12,332 nucleotides of DNA from contig DFHC01000160.1 of the NCBI GenBank assembly GCA_002372575.1, positions 1 to 12,332 of the forward strand. The letters are read 5' to 3'. Positions 5,994 to 12,332 of the stretch are shown here, piece after piece. Within the stretch, counting starts at the first letter, position 1. Every line of letters starts with the position of its first letter. The translations under genes and the position numbers were made by a program. Below the pieces are notes generated by a model, which saw only the letters and a list, made by a program, of their open reading frames with translations, did not search any database and was not told where the DNA came from. Origin of the DNA: a bacterium UBA3734 (GTDB taxonomy: Bacteria; Bacteroidota; Bacteroidia; Bacteroidales; Bacteroidaceae).

Positions 5994-7082
5994 ATGATGA
6001 AAAATCGAATTTTGACGATTGCCTTGCTGATGAGTGCAATCGGTTGTGCACAAGCGCAAAAATCGCTGCCGATGCTCGTTGGAACTTACACCGACAGCGG
6101 CAGTTGTGGCATCTATTCGTTCTGTTTCGACCAAGTAAGCGGAAAGGCCGAAAAACTCGATTCGTTGGCGTTGCGAAATCCGTCGTTTCTGACGCTTTCG
6201 CGCGATGGTCGCCACGTTTATGCCGTCGGCGAGACCGATGACCGACAGGCTTCACTCAACACGATTCGTTTTGACGCGAAAAATGGGCGGATGCAGTTGC
6301 TTTCGAGTGCCGCCACTGAGGGAAAATCGCCCTGCTACGTGGCGACGAATGGAAAAATGGCACTTACGGCGAACTATTCTGGCGGTTCGATGAGCGTTTT
6401 TCGACTTGAAAACGGCGGTTCGCAGGCCACGCTCACGCAGCGATTCCTTGGTGCGAAGGGCGGTCCCGATTTAGGCCGTCAGGAAGCGCCTCACGTGCAT
6501 TGTGCCACCTTCACACCCGACGGAAAATACATTCTTGCCACCGATTTCAGTGCCGACCGCATTTGCTCGTATCGCCTGCGAGGAACGACCGTAGTCGCCA
6601 ATGGTATCGCCGCCCAAATCGCCCCCAGTTCGGGTCCTCGTCACCTCGTTTTCAGTCGCGACGGGCGCTTTGCCTACCTCATCAGTGAACTGTCGGGAAA
6701 AGTCAGCGTGTTCAGTTATCGCGATGGTCGGCTCAAAGAGATTCAAACCGTCGCTTCCGACAGCGTTGAGGGGCGTGGCAGCGGCGACATTCACCTGAGT
6801 CCCGATGGGAAATTCCTCTATTCGAGCAATCGCCTCAAGGCCGACGGAATCGCCATTTTCGCCGTCGATGCACGCACGGGAAAACTCACGAAAGTGGGCT
6901 ATCAGCTGACGGGTCGCCATCCGCGCCATTTCAACATCACACCGAATGGCCGCTACCTGCTTTGCGCCTGCCGCGACGACAACAAAATTCAGGTTTTCCG
7001 ACGCGACGAAAAAACGGGTCTGCTCACCGACATCCATCAGGATATTCCCGTCAGCAAGGCCGTTTGCGTACAATTTTTTTGA
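5994..7082 (+). CDS. pgl: Secreted lactonase-type seven-bladed beta-propeller, 6-phosphogluconolactonase-like, 362 aa
   Basis: The repeated blade pattern is clear: FLTLSRDGRHVYAVGE, CATFTPDGKYILATDFSADR, HLVFSRDGRFAYLISE, DIHLSPDGKFLYSSNRL and HFNITPNGRYLLCACRDD. The EAPHVH segment before the third-blade pattern resembles the conserved region of YbhE-type 6-phosphogluconolactonases, which hydrolyse 6-phosphogluconolactone in the oxidative pentose phosphate pathway. The start was set at ATG 5994 (or the adjacent ATG 5997) because a promoter box lies at 5965. The product then begins with a signal peptide (hydrophobic ILTIALLMSAIG). Cleavage could be at AQA or, less typically, before C18 as a lipoprotein. 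Export is odd for a cytosolic pentose phosphate enzyme, so another lactone or periplasmic substrate is possible. It is transcribed away from the minus-strand operon. rfbC has its own promoter box downstream. Confidence 0.85.
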   Translation: MMKNRILTIALLMSAIGCAQAQKSLPMLVGTYTDSGSCGIYSFCFDQVSGKAEKLDSLALRNPSFLTLSRDGRHVYAVGETDDRQASLNTIRFDAKNGRMQLLSSAATEGKSPCYVATNGKMALTANYSGGSMSVFRLENGGSQATLTQRFLGAKGGPDLGRQEAPHVHCATFTPDGKYILATDFSADRICSYRLRGTTVVANGIAAQIAPSSGPRHLVFSRDGRFAYLISELSGKVSVFSYRDGRLKEIQTVASDSVEGRGSGDIHLSPDGKFLYSSNRLKADGIAIFAVDARTGKLTKVGYQLTGRHPRHFNITPNGRYLLCACRDDNKIQVFRRDEKTGLLTDIHQDIPVSKAVCVQFF

Positions 7083-7121
7083 TTTTATATCATAAAAAGA
7101 GGTCGTTTCAAAAAAAATATG

Positions 7122-7129
7122 TACCTTTG
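7122..7129 (+). promoter_or_regulatory. Bacteroidetes-type -7 box for rfbC
   Basis: TACCTTTG matches TAnnTTTG, 17 bases before the rfbC ATG. No clear -33 TTTG was found. The box and its following GCA are the same as those before the lactonase gene. It probably drives rfbC and, by readthrough, ugd and the lipoprotein gene, for which no comparable box was seen. Confidence 0.6.
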
Positions 7130-7146
7130 CACAAATTTTATAGATT

Positions 7147-7692
7147 ATGGAATACCGAAAAACAGAAATCGAGGGCGTTTACATCATCGAACCGCGTGTG
7201 TTTGGCGACGAGCGCGGCTATTTTTTTGAGGCTTGGAAGCGACAGGAATTCGAGGAAAACATCGGAAAGGTCGATTTCATTCAGGACAATGAGTCGAAGT
7301 CGGTTTTCGGCGTTTTGCGCGGCCTGCACTATCAGAAGGGCGAGCTTTCGCAGGCGAAGCTGGTGCGCGTGATTAGCGGTAGAGTACTCGACGTGGCGGT
7401 GGATTTGCGCAAGGATTCGCCCACGTTTGGCAAACACGTCGCCGTGGAGCTGAGCGGCGACAACAAACGCCAGTTTTTCATTCCGCGCGGCTTTGCCCAC
7501 GGCTTTCTGGTGCTGAGCGACGAGGCTGTTTTCACCTACAAAGTCGATAATCCATACGCGCCGCAGGCCGAGGCATCCATCCTTTGGAACGATGCTGATT
7601 TGGCCATCGACTGGCCGCTGTCTGAAGAAAAGCTGATTCTGAGCCAAAAAGACCGCGAGGCGCAGCCTTTCGCCGAGGCTGAGTATTTCTAA
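7147..7692 (+). CDS. rfbC: dTDP-4-dehydrorhamnose 3,5-epimerase, 181 aa
   Basis: RfbC/RmlC epimerises dTDP-4-dehydro-6-deoxyglucose at C3 and C5, the third step to dTDP-L-rhamnose, in the cytoplasm. The cupin shows family motifs in order: FGDERGYFFEAW (19-30), VLRGLHYQ (57-63) with the catalytic base His61, LVRVISGRVLDVAVDLR (72-88), FIPRGFAHGF (111-120), and TYKVDNPYAP (130-139) with the likely acid Tyr131. The C-terminal DADLAIDWPL is also typical. Full length for the family. The other rhamnose genes (rfbA, rfbB, rfbD) are not in the window. ugd follows after 86 bases, so the pair is a fragment of a surface-polysaccharide sugar supply. Confidence 0.96.
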   Translation: MEYRKTEIEGVYIIEPRVFGDERGYFFEAWKRQEFEENIGKVDFIQDNESKSVFGVLRGLHYQKGELSQAKLVRVISGRVLDVAVDLRKDSPTFGKHVAVELSGDNKRQFFIPRGFAHGFLVLSDEAVFTYKVDNPYAPQAEASILWNDADLAIDWPLSEEKLILSQKDREAQPFAEAEYF

Positions 7693-7778
7693 GTCAAGGC
7701 CTTTCCGGGTCGAAAATTATCATCAAAAAATCTTTTGAAGCAGAAAACATTTTTTTAATCGATAAAATCTGAAAAATT

Positions 7779-9098
7779 ATGAATATCGCAATTGTTGGAA
7801 CAGGATATGTGGGACTCGTTTCGGGTGCGTGTTTCGCCGACACGGGTGCCAACGTGACGTGCGTCGATGTCGATGCCGAGAAAATCGAACGTCTGAAAAA
7901 GGGCGAAATTCCCATCTACGAGCCCGGGCTCGACGATTTGGTGCTCAAAAACGTGAATGCAGGCCGACTGAAGTTCACGACCTCGCTCGCCGAGATTCTC
8001 AACGAGCAGGAAATCGTGTTCTCTGCCGTGGGCACACCGCCCGACGAAGACGGCTCTGCCGACCTGAAATACGTGCTTCAGGTGGCTGAAACCATCGGCA
8101 GGAACCTCAATAAATACATGGTGGTGGTGACGAAGAGCACCGTCCCCGTGGGCACGGCCAAGAAAGTGCACGACACCATTCAGCGCGAGCTCGACAAGCG
8201 CGGTAGCGACGTGGAGTTCGACGTGGCCAGCAACCCCGAGTTCCTCAAAGAGGGCAATGCCATCAAGGATTTCATGAGCCCCGACCGCGTGGTGGTGGGC
8301 GTGGAGAGCGAGCGCGCCAAAAAGTTGCTTTCGCGCCTCTACAAACCCTTTATGATGAACAATTTCCGCGTGATTTTCATGGACGTGCCCAGTGCCGAGA
8401 TGACCAAATACGCCGCCAACTCGATGCTTGCCACGCGCATTTCGTTCATGAACGACATCGCCAACCTCTGCGAGCTCGTCGGAGCCGACGTGAACATGGT
8501 GCGTCAGGGCATCGGCAGCGATACGCGCATTGGTCGCAAGTTCCTTTTCCCGGGCTGTGGCTACGGCGGTTCGTGCTTCCCGAAAGACGTGAAGGCACTC
8601 ATCAAGACTGCCGACCAAAACGGCTATTCGATGGAGGTGCTGAAGGCCGTCGAGGCCGTGAACGAGCGGCAGAAGAGCATTCTCTTCGACAAACTTCAGC
8701 ATGCTTTCGAGGGCGAGTCGTTGCAGGGCAAAACTGTTGCGCTCTGGGGACTTTCCTTCAAGCCCGAGACCGACGATATGCGCGAATCCACGGCCCTCGT
8801 GATGATCGACCTGCTATTGAAAGCCGGTTGCCGTGTGCGCGCCTACGATCCTGTGGCGATGGACGAATGCCGCCGCCGAATCGGTGACCAAATCGAGTAT
8901 TGCCGCGATATGTACGACTGCGTGCTCAATGCCGACGCGCTGCTCCTGCTCACGGAGTGGAAGGAGTTCCGCATTCCGAGTTGGGAGGTCGTGGGAAAGG
9001 CGATGAACAAGCGCCTCGTCATTGACGGACGTAATATTTTCGACTTCACCGAACTCAACGAGGCAGGTTTTGAATACCATTGCATTGGAAAAAAATAA
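7779..9098 (+). CDS. ugd: UDP-glucose 6-dehydrogenase, 439 aa
   Basis: Oxidises UDP-glucose twice with NAD to UDP-glucuronate, a precursor for capsule, exopolysaccharide or LPS sugars. It has an N-terminal Rossmann motif, AIVGTGYVGLVSG (4-16), and then SAVGTPPDEDG (82-92), TKSTVPVGT (118-126), SNPEFLKEG (151-159), EMTKYAANSMLATRISFMND (207-226) and GCGYGGSCFPKD (259-270), where Cys266 is the catalytic thiol and Lys210 is conserved. The C-terminal UDP-binding domain contains LWGLSFKPETDDMRES and VIDGRN. Length is normal. UDP-mannose or UDP-N-acetyl-hexosamine dehydrogenases are related, but the motifs fit the UDP-glucose type. The lipoprotein gene follows after 28 bases, probably on the same transcript. 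Confidence 0.95.
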   Translation: MNIAIVGTGYVGLVSGACFADTGANVTCVDVDAEKIERLKKGEIPIYEPGLDDLVLKNVNAGRLKFTTSLAEILNEQEIVFSAVGTPPDEDGSADLKYVLQVAETIGRNLNKYMVVVTKSTVPVGTAKKVHDTIQRELDKRGSDVEFDVASNPEFLKEGNAIKDFMSPDRVVVGVESERAKKLLSRLYKPFMMNNFRVIFMDVPSAEMTKYAANSMLATRISFMNDIANLCELVGADVNMVRQGIGSDTRIGRKFLFPGCGYGGSCFPKDVKALIKTADQNGYSMEVLKAVEAVNERQKSILFDKLQHAFEGESLQGKTVALWGLSFKPETDDMRESTALVMIDLLLKAGCRVRAYDPVAMDECRRRIGDQIEYCRDMYDCVLNADALLLLTEWKEFRIPSWEVVGKAMNKRLVIDGRNIFDFTELNEAGFEYHCIGKK

Positions 9099-9126
9099 AT
9101 CTCTGGATTTTCCGAACAATAAAATC

Positions 9127-9963
9127 ATGGTCACTCGCAGAAAAATAATGGAATCTACAAGGGTTGCAGCATTCAGGTGGTGCAGCCTTTGCTTGGTTCT
9201 GTTGTTTTTCGTTTCGTGTGGCCGAGGGCAGAAATCACCGTCGGAAGATGCTCCGGCGCGTGAAGACCGTCAGGCGAAGCAGATGCTGCAGGGCATTTGG
9301 CTGAATGCCGATGACGAGTCGCCGGCGTTCCGTGTCGAGGGCGACACCATTTTCTATCCCGATTCCACCAGCCTGCCCGCCGCCTTCCGGATTCTTGGCG
9401 ACACGCTCGTGCTCCACGATGCCAGTGATGCCCGCTATGCCATTGTCCGCCAGTCGAACTATATTTTCGAGTTCCGCAACCAGAGCGGCGACCTTGTGAA
9501 GCTGGTGAAAAGCGATGAAAAAGACGATTTGATTGATTTTTCGACAGAAAAACCGAAGGCCATCAACCAAAACCAGCTCATCAAGCGCGACACCGTGCTC
9601 ATGATCGACGGCAAGCGCTACCATTGCTACGTGCAGGTGAATCCGACCACCTACAAGGTCTTCAAAACCACCTACAACAGCGAGGGCGTGTCCGTCGATA
9701 ACATCTACTACGACAACATCATCAACCTCGCCGTCTATCAGGGCACGAGAAAGGTGTTTTCGAGCGATTTCCACAAGGCCGACTTCGCCAAATTCATCGA
9801 CGAGACGCAGCTCAAACAGTGCATTCTGAGCGACATGACCTTCAGGAAATTCAACGACAAAGGCATCCTCTACGATGCCTCTATCAGCGTTCCCGACTCG
9901 CCCATCGGCTATGTGGTCGAGGTGTTGGTTTCCTACGACGGCAGGCTCACGATGAAGCCTTAG
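9127..9963 (+). CDS. Predicted lipoprotein, DUF4738-like, 278 aa
   Basis: The start was placed at ATG 9127 because the open frame upstream overlaps ugd. ATG 9148 is an alternative. Either gives a signal sequence with a hydrophobic run (CSLCLVLLFF) and a lipobox-like FVSC, so lipidation of Cys31 and an envelope location are likely. A linker follows, then a small domain with IWLNADDESPAFRVEGDTIFY, resembling lipocalin-like stability or NlpE/DUF4738-type repeats. The C-terminal half (from about INQNQLIKRDTV) has regular strands and ends VEVLVSYDGRLTMKP. The DUF4738 link is from memory and tentative. No catalytic residues were recognised. It is probably cotranscribed with ugd, though a link to polysaccharide export is speculation. 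Confidence 0.8.
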   Translation: MVTRRKIMESTRVAAFRWCSLCLVLLFFVSCGRGQKSPSEDAPAREDRQAKQMLQGIWLNADDESPAFRVEGDTIFYPDSTSLPAAFRILGDTLVLHDASDARYAIVRQSNYIFEFRNQSGDLVKLVKSDEKDDLIDFSTEKPKAINQNQLIKRDTVLMIDGKRYHCYVQVNPTTYKVFKTTYNSEGVSVDNIYYDNIINLAVYQGTRKVFSSDFHKADFAKFIDETQLKQCILSDMTFRKFNDKGILYDASISVPDSPIGYVVEVLVSYDGRLTMKP

Positions 9964-10026
9964 GATTTATTCGTTGAAGATATTCTGGGCAAAAACCACA
10001 AGCGTTCGTTGGTAATAATCTACAGT

Positions 10027-10032
10027 CAGGAG
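10027..10032 (+). promoter_or_regulatory. Possible purine-rich ribosome binding site for the 489-aa gene
   Basis: CAGGAG lies 12 bases before the ATG at 10045. Bacteroidetes genes rarely depend on such a site and none of the neighbours shows one this clear, so if it is used it would fit a foreign origin. The spacing is longer than ideal. No TAnnTTTG box was seen in the 81-base gap upstream. Confidence 0.3.
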
Positions 10033-10044
10033 TAACATAGGACA

Positions 10045-11514
10045 ATGAGCATTAGAAATAGATTTTCAGAGCAGCAGCTCCCGTATGATGCAGATGTCTT
10101 CTGCATCAAATGCAGAGAACATTTGAGAGTCCCAATTAAATTCAAAACATATATATTTATTGATGCTTATTTTGAATTTTTGAAGGCAAATACGATTTAC
10201 GTCCTTGGTTACTTAAGTATCCCACAGAGCAGTTACTCCGATATAATATATATCGCATATAAACCTTTACATTGTGATCGAAATCTACTAATATCAGAAA
10301 CTAAGCGCTTCTTCAAAAATTGGTATCGTAAGAATGTCATAATCATAGATGTTAATTGTAGGCGAAATTTGCCCAATACCATCAAATATAAACTTCTGCA
10401 GAACTATGAATTTCAAGGATTTACTATCAGAAGAAATGGAGTCCGAAAAAAATTTCGAGATTACCTATTGCATGTTTTGCATTTGAGTGAAGAATATGCG
10501 GACATCCATGTGCAGAATATGGATATTATTGGTGATTATAAGTGGAAAAGCAAGAATCCCTCTACCAATGTGTTCAAAGAATATCCTTCAGATATCGATA
10601 ATTATGTAACGTCACTCTATGCTGTTGATTGTGATGATAAAGACCGGGAGAAAGAGCTAAAAAAGGCACTTACACTTTATTTGAGATTTTTGGAATATCA
10701 GCGTGAGTCGCAGAGCCAAGCAAAAGTAGTCGCACGCCCGTTAGACGAAGTAAGTGAAAAAAAACGTATTAGTATTCCCACAGAAAACGAGAATGATACG
10801 AAGAAGATACGTATAGACATAGTGATGGATGATATTGATGATTTTTTAGACTATTTGGAAAGACGAATACCCGAACGTCAGAGGAGAAAGAGATATTATG
10901 AAACCATTAAAATGCTATATGAAAGTGGGTGGAACGAGCATAAGCATTCAACCTTTATTGATGGCAATAAATATAAAGTTAATACTAAAGATATTGAGAT
11001 TTTTGTAAATGGAATGAAAAACAGAGATTTCAGCGTTTCTGTTAAGGAATACGAGGAGTCTATAGAATTATACCTGTCTTATCTAAACTCCAAAAAATAT
11101 ATTAGCTTAGGACTTCAAGAAAAAAAAGAAGATTCAATACCACCTGTTGTAAAAGTCAGAGAAAGAGTTACAATGCCACACCGTCAAAATCCCCAAGAGG
11201 GTAAACGTATCTTCGCCACAATACAACATCTGGAGAGTTGGAAAAGTGAAAGGACAAGTAAGAATGATGTTTCTACGCTTCAACCGACAACTAAATACTT
11301 TGGAGAATCAGTAGGAGAAAGAAAGTCAAAATCTTTGAAGAGTGCTTCCATTACGAATGAAAAAGAGTCAGTGAACATTACCTTTAATTTGAATAAGAAG
11401 GAGCAAGTTTCACATAGGCATACAGACTCAAGAATCCAAATCCCCCGAAGCACACTATTGTTAAGAATACTTGATTTTTTAAGAAGAATATTGAAATGTC
11501 GGTGGGTTAGATAG
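10045..11514 (+). CDS. Unrecognised 489-aa protein, AT-rich, probably acquired
   Basis: I do not recognise the family. Codon use is AT-rich (many ATA, AAA, AGA, TTA codons), unlike the rest of the window. The N-terminal region (1-160) is mixed alpha/beta with a CxxC (C20, C23) and hydrophobic strands (YIFIDAYFEF, IYVLGYL, VIIIDVN). Two stretches look alike: residues about 185-219 (YVTSLYAVD, then ALTLYLRFLEYQ) and 318-350 (EIFVNGMKNRD, then SIELYLSYLNSK). These suggest a duplicated helical module joined by a charged linker (220-260). Residues 262-300 are strongly charged (DDFLDYLERRIPERQRRKRYY). The C-terminal 120 residues are low-complexity, basic and probably disordered, ending in a basic LLLRILDFLRRILKCRWVR. 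No signal peptide. The gene faces the NYN gene across a hairpin. A defence or mobile-element role would fit this position but is not shown. Confidence 0.8.
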   Translation: MSIRNRFSEQQLPYDADVFCIKCREHLRVPIKFKTYIFIDAYFEFLKANTIYVLGYLSIPQSSYSDIIYIAYKPLHCDRNLLISETKRFFKNWYRKNVIIIDVNCRRNLPNTIKYKLLQNYEFQGFTIRRNGVRKKFRDYLLHVLHLSEEYADIHVQNMDIIGDYKWKSKNPSTNVFKEYPSDIDNYVTSLYAVDCDDKDREKELKKALTLYLRFLEYQRESQSQAKVVARPLDEVSEKKRISIPTENENDTKKIRIDIVMDDIDDFLDYLERRIPERQRRKRYYETIKMLYESGWNEHKHSTFIDGNKYKVNTKDIEIFVNGMKNRDFSVSVKEYEESIELYLSYLNSKKYISLGLQEKKEDSIPPVVKVRERVTMPHRQNPQEGKRIFATIQHLESWKSERTSKNDVSTLQPTTKYFGESVGERKSKSLKSASITNEKESVNITFNLNKKEQVSHRHTDSRIQIPRSTLLLRILDFLRRILKCRWVR

Positions 11515-11540
11515 TTTGTCCACCCTTAACGAGATCTAGA

Positions 11541-11562
11541 CTAAAAAGTTGTCACTTTTTAG
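11541..11562. terminator. AT-rich hairpin between convergent genes
   Basis: CTAAAAAGT at 11541-11549 and ACTTTTTAG at 11554-11562 form a perfect 9-base stem with a 4-base loop. The T-run in the stem on either strand and its place between converging genes, 26 bases after one stop and 52 after the other, fit a bidirectional terminator. The stem is AT-rich, so it would be weak by usual standards. Confidence 0.5.
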
Positions 11563-11614
11563 CATACCAAAGTGGTGTTGTTATTCCAAGTCACGGCGCA
11601 TTATCCCATTTTGC

Positions 11615-12280
11615 CTATCGTACGATATTCGCAGGTGCCCATTTTTCTGGCACTTCGTATTGCTTTATTCCGTCAGTCACCACATCTGGCATAATGGCGT
11701 CGCGGAAGCGACGTTCGTTCTTATACATCAAAATAGGTTTGCTGCTGTGGTGAGTTAAATTATCTTTCAAGTCACTACTATAGTTAGATGGAGGAAAGTA
11801 AACCTTGATACGTTTTTGGGGATAGTGTTGCTGAATGAATTCCAATGGTGGCACGAGGTCGCTGTCGGCACTAACCAAAACAATGGAATCTGTGGTATTG
11901 AGCACGCAATCGGCCATCATTCGGACGGAAATATTCACATCGGTTTTCTTCTCCTCTGGTCGAGAAATGGCGTAATGGCAGTTGGGACATTGTATCTGTT
12001 TCTCAAGGTACTTACCGCGAACCACCTCGAAACGTTCTCCATTCAGGAGTTTATTGGCGTTGAGAAAGGCACTTTGCCGACTGCTCTTCTCTGGATTGAG
12101 AGGAGAAGCTGTGAAATAGACCACCTTTTCCAGATGTTGCCCATCACCGAGGAATCCTTCGCACAGTTTTACCATATCAATCCAATAATAGTCACCCCAA
12201 TGTGGTTCATTGCGTTTTGTGCGACGCAAGCCATAGTAAAAGTTGAAACCGTCGATGTAAAATGTTACTCTTTGTGCCAT
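11615..12280 (-). CDS. NYN-domain (LabA/DUF88-like) protein, predicted PIN-fold nuclease, 221 aa
   Basis: NYN domains share the PIN-like ribonuclease fold with clustered metal-binding acids. Here FYIDGFNFYYGL (7-18) supplies D10 and N13, EKKTDVNISVRMMADC (110-125) supplies D114 and D124, and SIVLVSADSDLVPPLEF (132-148) supplies D139 and D141. All expected acidic positions are present, so activity is likely. The insert QCPNCHYAISRPEE (97-110) carries a CxxC that could be half of a zinc site. ATG 12280 was chosen over the ATG at 12328 because a terminator hairpin (12304-12319) lies within the longer version and the family motif begins eight residues after 12280. Cytoplasmic and soluble. RNA cleavage or RNA-binding regulation is known for related families; the target is unknown. 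GC is intermediate between the AT-rich neighbour and the rest. Confidence 0.9.
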   Translation of the reverse strand: MAQRVTFYIDGFNFYYGLRRTKRNEPHWGDYYWIDMVKLCEGFLGDGQHLEKVVYFTASPLNPEKSSRQSAFLNANKLLNGERFEVVRGKYLEKQIQCPNCHYAISRPEEKKTDVNISVRMMADCVLNTTDSIVLVSADSDLVPPLEFIQQHYPQKRIKVYFPPSNYSSDLKDNLTHHSSKPILMYKNERRFRDAIMPDVVTDGIKQYEVPEKWAPANIVR

Positions 12281-12292
12281 GTGACCGTAATT

Positions 12293-12319
12293 AAAAATAA
12301 AAAGCCGCCCTCGGACGGC
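12293..12319 (-). terminator. Intrinsic terminator just upstream of the NYN gene
   Basis: On the minus strand GCCGTC and GGCGGC (one T-G pair) form a 6-base stem with a 4-base loop at 12304-12319, followed by TTTTTATTTTT. This is a standard Rho-independent terminator read leftwards. It should end a gene lying to the right of the window. It stops only 12 bases from the NYN start codon. Confidence 0.75.
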
Positions 12320-12332
12320 CATATCCATTCAA

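Noticed and set aside
7086..7100. AT-only palindrome TTTTAT-ATC-ATAAAA after the lactonase gene
   Set aside because: No GC in the stem and a three-base loop; expected by chance in such AT-rich spacer DNA.
7724..7739. Short hairpin TCAAAA-AATC-TTTTGA between rfbC and ugd
   Set aside because: Six AT-rich pairs are too weak to call a terminator, although a T-run follows. The two genes are more likely cotranscribed.
7755..8702. Minus-strand open frame of 315 codons opposite ugd
   Set aside because: It is rich in His, Val and Ala with no domain pattern, and ugd on the plus strand is a certain gene.
9964..10044. Search for attachment-site direct repeats or a tRNA end at the edge of the AT-rich region
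   Set aside because: No repeat pairing with the right side and no tRNA-like structure was seen in the 81-base gap, so the island boundary is not defined.
11549..11758. Small plus-strand open frame of 69 codons
   Set aside because: It overlaps the hairpin and the 3' end of the NYN gene on the other strand, with no start signal or recognisable motif.

Overview
The window looks like chromosomal DNA from a Prevotella-like member of the Bacteroidales. Three observations support this. Three gene starts follow a TAnnTTTG box, the Bacteroidetes -7 promoter element, and have short leaders. The protein families are typical of the group (a DUF5686 outer-membrane protein, a small DUF4738-like lipoprotein). 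Most of the window has GC a little above 50 per cent by eye. No rRNA, tRNA, CRISPR array, insertion sequence or integrase was seen. No gene-free stretch exceeds about 150 bases.

Left block, 1-5845, minus strand: five tightly packed genes that look like one operon read leftwards from a promoter near 5871-5878. In transcription order they encode a sugar/polyol-phosphate nucleotidyltransferase, a small ATP-grasp protein, a CDP-alcohol phosphatidyltransferase, a HAD-family phosphatase and a DUF5686 outer-membrane protein cut by the left edge. The last two overlap by ATGA. A nucleotidyltransferase, a CDP-alcohol transferase and a phosphatase together suggest a polar-lipid head group (possibly inositol-type) made through a CDP-activated intermediate. 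That is an inference.

The most unusual signal is that this operon is full of short repeats. The nucleotidyltransferase gene carries an in-frame array of 19 octamers and another of 9 heptamers. The HAD gene carries 4 copies of the same heptamer. The transferase gene carries a palindromic element. The 3' ends of the first two genes are made of a different, AT-rich heptamer. The three arrays inside genes have units of 7 or 8 bases, so gain or loss of one unit would shift the reading frame, yet the unit has no stop codon in any sense-strand frame.

Middle block, 5994-9963, plus strand: a secreted 6-phosphogluconolactonase-like beta-propeller, dTDP-4-dehydrorhamnose 3,5-epimerase (rfbC), UDP-glucose 6-dehydrogenase (ugd) and a predicted lipoprotein. 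rfbC and ugd supply activated sugars for surface polysaccharide. No repeats of the kinds above were seen here.

Right block, 9964-12332: an AT-rich, unrecognised 489-residue gene faces a NYN-domain (PIN-like nuclease fold) gene across an AT-rich hairpin. An intrinsic terminator lies only about a dozen bases from the NYN start codon. The base composition of the 489-residue gene differs clearly from its neighbours and suggests acquired, accessory DNA.
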